From Dactylonectria macrodidyma (Eukaryota > Ascomycota > Sordariomycetes > Hypocreales > Nectriaceae), in the NCBI GenBank assembly GCA_020744425.1, contig JAGMUV010000004.1, positions 1,860,001-1,924,000 of the forward strand: a DNA stretch of 64,000 nucleotides, written 5' to 3'. This document shows positions 55,372 to 64,000 of the stretch, piece by piece (the stretch's first letter is position 1; the number at the start of each line of letters is the position of its first letter). Both the position numbers and the translations under genes were made by a program. Below the pieces are notes generated by a model, which was given only the letters and a program-made list of their open reading frames with translations, searched no databases and had not been told where the DNA came from.

Positions 55372-56135
55372 ATGCCCTTCTTTGGAAGCCGCCAGGAACC
55401 TTCACCGGAGCCAGTGGTGCCGGTATACGAGGAGCCGCCAAAGAAGCACGGCTTCTTTGGCCGTCGAGACGCCTCCGACGAGGCCCTCCACCAGCAACAG
55501 CCCGCGTATCAAGAACCCCCCAAGAAACACGGCCTCTTCAGCCGGGGCGAGCCCTCTCGCGAGACGGTCCAGCAGCCCGTCTATGAAGAGCCACCCAAGA
55601 AGCACGGCCTCTTCGGCCGACGCGACCCATCGCCGACGCCGACGGCCAGCACGCGGGCTACGGGCCGGACGTCGCTGAGCTCGGCGTCAATGTCGACATT
55701 CCACACGGCCGGCGGCCAAAGCGAAGGCGGCGGCCTGTTCCGGCGGGGCACCGACGCCAGCTCCGCGACGAACCGGCGCGGGATGCTCCGCCGCAGCTTC
55801 GGCCACGGCAACGGCGGCTTCGACGACGACCCGAGCGTGCTCGACGCCCGCCAGCGTGTCCAGAACGCCGAGGCCATGGAACGCGAGGCCGATCGTGCTT
55901 TGGACGAGGCTCGTAGTAGCGTGCGCGAGGCCCGCGAGCAGGTCAAGCGTCTTGAAGAGGAGGCTCGCGAGGAGGCTCGCCGTGCGAAGATTAAGCAGCA
56001 CCAGGCTCGTGAGGTATCCAAGTTGGGCAAGGCTCTTGGACGTGAGTATCTCCCTTTTCTTGTCATTTTTGATTGTGGTTGCTGTGCATGTGGGATCTTA
56101 ATGCTGACAAACGACATCTAGGACATGGGCCGTAA
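55372..56135 (+). CDS. Hypothetical protein with three EPPKKHG(L/F)F repeats and C-terminal coiled coil
   Basis: Two exons, 55372-56041 and 56122-56135 (intron 80 nt, GTGAGT...CTGACAAA...CTAG), 684 nt, 227 residues. The N-terminal third holds three copies of a motif (V/A)Y(E/Q)EPPKKHG(L/F)F(G/S)R starting near residues 18, 45 and 70, about 26 residues apart, each followed by a variable Asp/Ser/Pro spacer. The middle is Ser/Thr/Gly-rich with basic MLRRSFGHGNG. Residues ~150-220 (VLDARQRVQNAEAMEREADR, AREQVKRLEEEAREEARRAK) should form a coiled coil. The last exon encodes only RHGP. No signal peptide or membrane span; probably cytosolic. The Tyr-Glu-Glu-Pro-Pro repeats could be protein-binding linear motifs, but the function is unknown to me. 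Confidence 0.78.
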
Positions 56136-58687
56136 AGAGAATAACTAAACAAGAGAACCGGGATCGGCGTTGCTTGAGAACGGGGATGATAAACGAATGT
56201 GAGACGGGTCTGCTTTCCAAGTTGATATTTTACAGCTGAGGAGTCGGTGTCTTGACCATTTCATGCCGGAGTTTTGATCTTTTAGGCTGCTGCTTATGAG
56301 TACGCCATTATTCTCCTTACGAACACGTCAGGTAGGAGCTGGTTCTTCTTCAAGCCAGAAAAAGGAAAGAAAATAGAAACAAAAGAATTCACACAATGTT
56401 CCAAGACATACAAAAAGCTGTCGCTCAATTCTATTCGATGTCGCCCACTCATTCACTTTCCCCAGCCCTTCATTGTGGGATATGCGGATGACCCTGTATA
56501 AGATCCTCCTTGAAGTTGGACGGTGACGGCTTCTTGGTGTGGATGACGAGGCTGTATCTACTCGACGGCCTTGGCAGATGTGTGTAGCGTAACCTGTGCG
56601 TGGTGGAATGCGGGAACTTTTTTTTTCTTTTTTTCTCGGATTGCATCCATCGTGGGGGGGGGGGGGGGGGGGGGGAGTGACTGTGAAGGAGGTGGTGTTG
56701 AGATAGCTTCATTCATTTGTGTGGTCCATTGTTCAAGTGGTGGAGGTTGGCCAAAACCCCTGCCTTCATCATGGCAGAGTCCAGTCGTCTTACCTTAAGC
56801 GTCAGCCACGAATTATGTGCCATTTATTCCACGGTCGACACTTAGTTATCAGTTCCCAAGACTCTGATTAATATCTAAAAGAGTCCTTTGAGAGAGCAAA
56901 ATAAGAATAGAAACCCGGGACGCGCAACTTTGCCAGCACCGCGAACCCGAGGTCCGGGTCTGACGGCCACTGGCAATCCGGCATCATCAGGGTCCAAAAT
57001 AGCCACGTTCAGGCTTCCTCTCTTAACCCCCCGGTCACCGATGTCCGATAGTCCCGAGTCCGCTTTATGGGATCCCAGAACGGGTATCTGTGAAATGAGA
57101 TTCAGGTCGGCGCTGGTTGGGCGGGCGAAATTAAATGGGCTCAGGAAACCTGGTTTACCTGCCATGGCCACCTATTTTTGGAGAGCCAGCCTACGGTGGT
57201 GTAGAAAACTCCACATGCTGCTGTAATTATAAGCCATCGACCTACGTAGTCCCCTGTGGCAGACATTATAGATTTCGGCGAGATTGATGGCAGCGTTGTC
57301 TGTCCGGATGTCGCTGGCTGCCATGGTTGGACCGTTCTTGCAGGGAGCTGTGGAGGCTGCAGGGACCGTCACGGGAATGTGGGAGCACAACAGCTTGAGC
57401 TTCTTTGTTTTTTTTTGCTGCGATGATGTAATCCTTGAGAGTTGCACCACGATACTCCAAAAAGATCGAGAGGCATCATGGACCCTTCGTGCGTTTCTCT
57501 CGGATATCCGAAGGTTGGCTGCCCCTCTATGCACATGTTTCACTAAAGGACGAGACGCAATTTCAAACCCTGAGATCTGCGCTACTATGCGAAAAGCCGC
57601 CTATTTCTCGCCTAGCCGTCGATACCAAGGCAGGCGAACGAACTATCTTCCCCCCTGAACCACCTGATAACGACCCATCCGTTGCCACTAGGTAGGAATT
57701 GACGACTGCTTAGCCAAAATCCCCACAGCACCGAGAGGGGGCATGAAGGCGCAAAGAGCCAAGAGCCAAGAACCAAGGGGGTTGATGAGAGTTAGATCCT
57801 TGGCCAATCTCTCTACTGGCGGGCGGTGAAGTTTCGTTCGCTCCATGTCGTCGAACCCTTGAGCCGTTTCGACGGCCCAATTCATTCCTGCTGTCGCTCC
57901 CTTGCGAGAGCCGGCGCTCTTGGTCCCTTGCCGAGTCCCCAGTTTATTAAAGAGTCCCCTGTCTATTCGTGCGTCCGTCCATTCAAGAGGCTTTTGCGCT
58001 CCCCCAGACAAGAAGAAACCCGGACACCGGCCAAAGGGGGCAAGACAGAACAGACGCGCGGCTGGTTGGGTTTTTGTAACGACGGGGACCTTGCCATCTT
58101 GAGCCTGGTCAACGGGGGACCAGGCCTGCGCTGGGCGTAGCAATTGCTCATCAATCAATCGTCTTGCTCCAAGCTCGGCTTGGCAGGTGGAGAGGATCTC
58201 GACGGCTTTACCTTGCGTTGCGGGTTCCTTGAAATTGCAGTCCGTGGCAAGCGTTCCAAAGTTGGGGATGGCCTCCTGAACTACCTTATTCGCCGCGGCC
58301 AAACCAGCTCCTTTATTCCTTGGCCTATTCCCGCTTTCTTTTTGGTCTCCTTACTCCAACTACCTGTCCCTCCTTTTGGCAATTTTGCATTTTGGGAAAG
58401 GCGGATCTTGAGCAATTGTCTCGCCATCTTTCTTGGTCTGCTTTGTTGGTCTTGGCCCGATTTGCACTGATGGTTTGATTGCTGTTCCGTCCTGCTTCTT
58501 GTCACTCATTTTATCTTGGACGTCGCCCACTCATTTACTGTTTCGACGTTGTTTGACTGACTCAATTCACACTCGTCGCGGCTCATTCACCCTTCATTTA
58601 CTGAATTCCGCGACTGACGCTCCTTTTTTTCGTTTGCTTTGAGTAATGCAACACCGACAGACACCTATTCCGTAAACCACCACCGTC
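56136..58687. other. Intergenic, no gene seen; long leader of the Crh gene likely at the right
   Basis: About 2.55 kb. Pyrimidine-rich TTTGGTCTCC/CTTTCTTTT sequence from about 58300 to 58680 looks like a leader. The minus-strand open frame at 57688-58302 (204 codons) has no domain and sits in this promoter region. Confidence 0.55.
56654..56675 (+). repeat. Uninterrupted run of 22 G
   Basis: Twenty-two consecutive G on the plus strand, about 520 bp after the repeat-protein gene. A tract like this is prone to slippage and can form G-quadruplexes; the true length may differ from the assembled one. Confidence 0.85.
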
Positions 58688-59846
58688 ATGATCTCGCGAT
58701 ATCTCGCCACGGCGGCAGCCCTCGTGGGCCTCGCCGCCGCCCAAACCTCAAGCGAATGCAATCCCCTCAACCAGACCGGCTGCGATCCCAACCCTGCCTT
58801 TGGCACCGAGGCCTACTGGCACTTTAACCAGACGCCATCCCTCGACCTGTGGCGCACGACGGTCGGCGACGTGCCCTACGACGCGGACAAGGGCGCCACC
58901 TTCACCATCAACAAGCAGGGCGACTCGCCGACCATCCGCACGAACTTCTACTTCTTCTTTGGCCGCACCGAGCTGCACCTCAAGGCCGCGTCGGGCGTCG
59001 GCATCGTCAGCTCCATGATGTGGCTAAGCGACGACTTGGACGAGGTGGACTGGGAGCTGCTTGGTTACAATAACACCCACGCCACCACAAACTACTTTGG
59101 CAAGGGTCGCGAGGACTTTTCCGTCGCCCAGCAGCACTACATGAAGGACGGCATGCAGGACGACTATCACAACTACACCACCACCTGGACCTCGTCCCAG
59201 CTGCAGTGGTACATCGACGGCGAACTCGTCCGCACTCTTAAGCCCGCCGAGGCCAACAGTACCGACAACTACCCGCAAACCCCCATGCGCCTTAGCATCG
59301 GTATTTGGGCTGGTGGCGACCCCGATCTTCCGGATGGCACTCGCGAGTGGGCTGGCGGCACCACCAACTACGACGACGGCCCCTTTACCATGTACGTCAA
59401 GAGCGTTACGGTCGAGGACTACAGCTCCGGCAAGGAGTACACCTACAGTGATCAATCTGGCCACTGGAAGAGCATTAAGATCACCGCGTAAGCCACAACC
59501 CAAGTATTTCCCAGTCATGAACGCGCACTTACACGCAGGAACCAGCGGCAACTCGACGGCCTACGAAGCTCTCCACACGGAGCCCGAGAAGACGACGGCA
59601 GAGAAGTGGGATTCGCTACCAGTGGCGACTAAGACGGCCGTGTACGCGGGCGGAGCCGGCGCCGGCGCCGCAGCTATTGCGGCGCTCGCCTTCTTCATGA
59701 TCCGGGCCCGCCGTGCTGGCGGCGCCGAGGCGGCGGCGGCGGAGAAGGCCGAGTCGGAGCGCGTGGAGCTGATGCGGTTCAAGAACGGCGAGGACACGGC
59801 GAACCAGGGGCACGAGTACAGCTCCGGAGGATGGACGAGGCTGTAA
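58688..59846 (+). CDS. Crh/UTR2-family GH16 cell-wall transglycosidase with C-terminal transmembrane tail
   Basis: Two exons, 58688-59487 and 59546-59846 (intron 58 nt, GTAAGC...ACCAG), 1101 nt, 366 residues. Signal peptide 1-18 (MISRYLATAAALVGLAAA). The GH16 domain runs ~35-260 with the catalytic motif DEVDWE (Glu119, Asp121, Glu123) and WYIDGELVRTL, then LSIGIWAGGDPDLPDGTREW, all typical of Crh enzymes that join chitin to beta-glucan in the wall. After HWKSIKI a short linker leads to a membrane helix (~300-320, AVYAGGAGAGAAAIAALAFF) followed by MIRARRAG and a ~50-residue hydrophilic tail ending GGWTRL. So the anchor looks like a true type I transmembrane segment instead of the GPI signal usual in yeast Crh1. 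No CBM18 domain is seen. Confidence 0.92.
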
Positions 59847-60507
59847 GAGAGGTGGAAGTTTGGACGGATGCTGTTCATGGCTCCCCGGGCGAGCTAACGA
59901 GTAGTGCTGACAAGAACAACCCCGGCACTGGTTGTTTCGCCCGGGATAAAGGCCCGTCCCGAAGGATTTGCATCGCTGCTGTCGGAGGGTGACAATGCGG
60001 ACGGGCTTTACAGCGCTACAAGCGACCTGATCTGAAACTAGAATTGTTCTAGATCAGGCTTGAGCAGAGGTTGAGAAGTGTTGTGGCTCGTGTATGGGGG
60101 ACGGTTTCCACGTTTGAGTCGCGGGGCTAGGAGAGCCTACTACTCAAGCCCAATTTGCATGGTCTTCACCATTTTCCCATGGTCATTTACGGGGGGTCTG
60201 TTTTCGTGCTTTTCGGAAATTAAAACACTGCAGCGTTCTAGCAGGCTCGGCGTTGTCAAATACTGGCGTATAGCGGGCATTAGAATTGGTTTCCTCTTAC
60301 ACGCTGCGTAATGCTTGTCCGTGAAACTTGTGGCTCGATACTAGGTATAAAATGAAAGAATTTAAAAACCCTACTAATGCCAGTGTGTGCTGTACAGTCC
60401 TAGTCCATGCCGCCCCGTCACCTTCACTGCATCTGCAAATAGATCCAAGAGTCGGGTATGGCGTTATCGAAGGTGAGTCTCGTCGCGACTCCCCCATTAG
60501 ACGGTGT
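59847..60507. other. Intergenic between convergent genes
   Basis: About 660 bp, 3' flanks of the Crh and phosphate symporter genes; no gene seen. Confidence 0.6.
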
Positions 60508-62441
60508 TTAGATAAAATGAGGAGCGTTAATGAAAAGACCCATGAGCACGGCGCCGAGTGTCCCGGCAACGGGGATGGTCATAACCCAAGCCAGGACCAG
60601 CAAACCAACCCGCTGGAAGTTGACCGCCTTGAGGGTTCCATTGCACAGGCCGACGCCGACTGTAGCACCAGTGATGCACATAGAGGTGGAAACTGGAAGA
60701 GAGAACTGCGAAAAGACAAGAACGGTGATGGCGGCACCCATCTCCATAGAGCTGCCTCGGCTAGGAGAGTGGTAAGTGATCTTGTTGCCCATGACTATAA
60801 ATTTATTAGCGTTGTGGTTACTTAATCATCTCAAGACATTCCGCTTACCCTTCATAATGTTGTATCCGTAGGTAACAAGGCCTAGAGAGATGGTGGCAGA
60901 GAGGACTGCCAGCTGCCAGACGGGAACGGCGGCCTTGGCCTCGGCCGCATTACCAGTTTTCCAAGCGCCATAGATAACAGCCCAAGGTCCAACAGAGTTG
61001 CCGATGTCATTAGCGCCATGGGCAAAGGAAGCAGTGCAAGCAGTGAGGACCTGAACGAAAGAATAGGTGTGCTCGACTTCATTGGAATACTTCTTGGCGT
61101 GGGCATAAACCCGGTCCATTCGCTCGCCTTCCGGGGTGCCGGAGAGACCGCTCTGAGCGGCGTGGATATCGTAGTGAAGACCGTAGAGAAGACCACAAGT
61201 GACCATAGCGGGGATTCGAATGAGCAGAGTTCGGATGTTGTTTAGTTCATACATCTGGCCAGGGCCCATGGGGTTCTCATGAAGGGTACGCATGGCCCAA
61301 CCGAGAGGACCGGACTTCTTGCGGAGACGAGCGTGGAACTTCTTCTGGGCCTGTTCCATAATTTCTTTGTAAGTGGCATGATTGGCCTCGGCGACGACAA
61401 GACCCTTCTCATTGCCGTTGCTGGTCCTTCTGTTCTCAGGAACCTCAGTGATGGAGTCGGGAGAGTGGGTAGACACATCGTCCTCGGATTCGTGCTGAAC
61501 AACGGCGTAGTCTGGGACGTGCGCTTCGGCAGAATCGGAAGGACACTCGCGTCTGAACAGAAGGGGGCCCTTGATGCACATGTACCACTTGAGAGTATAG
61601 TCCCTCTTAAGGATCTTGCAATAAATGAAGGGGACGAAGAAGACGGCGGCCAAGATGGCGACGCCAACACCAGTACCCACGGTTATAGAAGCAACATACC
61701 ATGAGGGCTTCTTTCCGAGGCCCAAATTAGGCGAGCCCTTATAGACGATAGATAGCGTGCAGATCGTGCCAGCGATTAGAAAGAAAAAGGGTGATGTCCA
61801 TACAGCCCAAGGGACAGGGTTTTTGCGAACGTGAACAACCAGCTTGATGAGCATAAATATGGTAGCTCCAAAACAAGCAGAGATGGCTGGAGCCATGCCG
61901 AGACCAGCAAAGATGGCACCGAGGCCCTTGCCGTCATTCCAGCCCCATTGGACCTGCGAGGCGCCGGCCGTGGCAACGCCGACTCCAGCGACGGCAGAGA
62001 TGAGAGAGTATGTGGAGGAAACGTGAGCAGAGTGCTTGGTACACCACATGACCCAGGTAGAAGCAGCAGCAAGGGCACAGGTAAAGGCCAGCATCTGCAC
62101 GCCGGCGTTGCCCTGGAAGGCCTCGTTAGGGATGATTCCGTTCTTGATGGTGTCGGCGGTTCGGGCTCCAACGGTGATGGCACCTAGCATTTCGAAGATG
62201 GTGCCGAAGATCATGGCTTGGCGGTAGGAGATGGAGCGGGAGGAAACACTGGTGGCCCAGGCGTTGGCGACATCATCTATTGTCAGGGTTGGTCAGTATT
62301 GGAATGTCAAGCTGTGTATATTGCGATTCGAGCGCAGATGGACGCCGATGTTTAGCACTCACTAGCACCGTTATTGTAGGCATCCATCATCGCAAAGAAA
62401 GTGCCGAGGGCAAAAATGTAGTCATATTGAGAGAGCGTCAT
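60508..62441 (-). CDS. pho89: Sodium/phosphate symporter, PHO89/PHO-4 type (PiT family)
   Basis: Three exons: 62441-62363, 62276-60849 and 60794-60508 (1794 nt, 597 residues); introns 86 and 54 nt, with GACCAAC- and GCTAAT-like branch sites. The protein begins MTLSQYDYIFALGTFFAMMD and has the two inverted PiT signatures. The first, DAYNNGANDVANAWATSVSS, is built across the first exon junction. The second is ASFAHGANDIGNSVGPWAVI. A cytosolic loop of ~170 residues (EAHVPDYAVVQHESEDDVST to KKSGPLGWAMRTL) separates the halves, and the end is GLFINAPHFI. It imports phosphate with sodium at the plasma membrane, and relatives are induced by phosphate starvation and high pH. I saw no CACGTG (PHO4/NUC-1 box) in the ~450 bp upstream. 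Intact. Confidence 0.95.
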
Positions 62442-64000
62442 GGCGACAGTGGATGCTCACGATGAGCAATAGAATTCCCAATTGGAGTGATTGAGATAGA
62501 AGCAAGAAGGAAAACAGGCAAGGTAGACGAAGGGTCAAAAGGGGCGAAGAGGATGGCAGACGCTGTGAGGGAAGCACAAAGGCTATGCAGCAGGTCGGAG
62601 GTTTATATATCAAGGCTGCGGTCTGAGAACGTCATACATAGTACATCATGTTTGGTAACTTCCTATAAAGATTGAAGATGTGCAATCGTCTCCCATGGGT
62701 GGTGCTTCGCAAGTCCTGGCCTATGCTGTCTGACGGAGTGGCTTACACATATGTGCGGGCTGCTAGAATGTGCTACTAATTAACTTCTATTTTCGCGCGC
62801 TCCTAACGACTTGGATATGGGAAATTTCTATGGGGTATGACGCATAGGTACTATAGCTAACTTGCAGCCGTTGAGAGGACACATCGGTGTTAGGTGAAGG
62901 AAGGAGAGCTTTCAAGTGAGGCCATTGGGAGCACGTCGGTCTGGCATTTCACATGGCAGAGACACAATAGCCTTAAATCGGTGCCTAGATGAATTGAGTA
63001 GTCCCACAGCCAATTCAGATAGCGTTCATCGTGACTTGGGCGCGTGCCTGATACCAAGCTCAAGGTCGTCAGTCAGCATGCGAAATAGCATTCTTCACCA
63101 CAAAAAGCTTAACCTTGCAAAAGGCTTCGTTTCGGAAGTATACTACACACGTCAAATGGCACACCAGAAAAGCCGATGATGACACCCTAATGTGCGGCCT
63201 ACAGTCCGCTGCTATGCGTCGCTGCTATGCGTCGCTGCTTCGCACGGTTCGTCGCTGAGCGTTGATGTGCCTCATCCTCATTACGCGCTTCGGCACGTTC
63301 ACCATCTTCTGTTGCAGCCCCGCGAGACGAGATTTCGCAACCCGCCAAGTGATTTATGACGACTCAGGGCCTTCTACGCACCTCTCTTCGTTCAGGGCTT
63401 TCCGTGAGATCTACCGCGACGCGCGATCGAGATGTCGGTCGCATGGTCTCAAGGAAAACAGCGTCACCTGTGACGCCAACTTTATAGGCACAAGAGTTCT
63501 GCCAACATAGCTCTCCACTGGGTGACTTAATTCTGCGTTTAGCTTTTGGTGGATGACCAGACATCAGGAGGCCGCAAGGATACGATCATCGATGCATGGC
63601 TGGTTCGCTGATGACCTATGTGAATCGGCCATTTAAGAACGCAATTCACCAGCTCTGGCTCGGCTGCTCTAGTCGGTCGACCAAGTTGAAGTGAGGCAGC
63701 CCACTATCGCCTTACTCTTGACGTAGATCTTACGCTGTCTCGCTGAGATGTATAAGGAGATGACTTTGTGAACGACAGCTACGGAGTAAATCATTAGGAG
63801 CATAGTTTTTTCTCCTCTATATGATATGGATCACTCAATCGAGTTTAAAATAAACGCTCGGGCGCTACCATGGAACTAAAAACTTATATATTTCGACCAT
63901 TGGATCGAACAGACAGAGTCAGATGATTCGCATACAACAACCATGACCGCAGTTTCCCAAGAACTCAATTCATTCACAGATAACACTGACAACGATCATA
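62442..64000. other. Intergenic to window edge, no gene seen
   Basis: About 1.56 kb. Short frames only. A small tandem duplication (GCTGCTATGCGTC twice, with a third partial GCTGCTTCGCACG) is at about 63208-63246. A gene may begin beyond the right edge. Confidence 0.5.

Noticed and set aside
57688..58302. 204-codon minus-strand open frame upstream of the Crh gene
   Set aside because: No recognisable fold and low-complexity composition. It is antisense to the pyrimidine-rich leader of a real gene.
1..64000. CRISPR arrays, bacterial operons, riboswitches or rRNA genes
   Set aside because: None seen. Introns and gene content are eukaryotic, and no spaced palindromic direct repeats or rRNA-like blocks were found by eye.

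Overview
The window is nuclear DNA of a filamentous ascomycete, probably a Sordariomycete (Hypocreales-like, low confidence). The evidence is short introns of about 50-170 nt with GT/AG ends and CTAAC-type branch sites, GC-rich third codon positions, fungus-specific families (Crh/GH16 wall transglycosidase, siderophore transporter, Rho3, Cwc25, mitochondrial uS14m, ankyrin protein with a helical fungal N-terminus), and a small transposon copy whose interior is almost pure A+T, as expected of repeat-induced point mutation (RIP).

Layout. 1-2256 (minus): an ankyrin-repeat protein running off the left edge. 2257-9250: about 7 kb with no convincing gene, but with microsatellites and a 19-bp imperfect tandem repeat. 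9250-31130: a gene-poor accessory stretch of relics and a few small intact genes: a broken Zn2Cys6 regulator, an AT-rich Tc1/mariner-type element with TIRs and TA target duplication, an unrecognised coding relic, an intact SDR, a SnoaL-like gene whose start codon seems split by an intron, a broken NPP1-type gene, a five-exon siderophore transporter with a candidate iron-regulator site upstream, another relic, and two paralogous 80-85-residue proteins with a RanBP2-like zinc-finger signature. 31526-62441: a denser, conserved stretch: ACS/Dal5-type MFS transporter divergent from a GH105 hydrolase, DHA1-type MFS transporter, an unknown protein, membrane-anchored GH3 beta-glucosidase, uS14m, Cwc25, Rho3, a triple-repeat coiled-coil protein, a Crh-family GH16 enzyme with a transmembrane tail, and a PHO89-type phosphate symporter. 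62442-64000 holds nothing I can support.

How the genes may work together. Most are independent. Two links are suggested by position: the divergent ACS-family transporter and GH105 hydrolase could form a pectin-fragment use module, and the siderophore transporter carries an upstream ATCTGATAA-type site expected for a GATA iron regulator. The exon models for the siderophore transporter, ACS transporter, DHA1 transporter, uS14m, Rho3, repeat protein, Crh enzyme and phosphate symporter all sum to whole codon numbers, which supports their splice sites. The most interesting candidate for undescribed biology is the pair of small RanBP2-like proteins.
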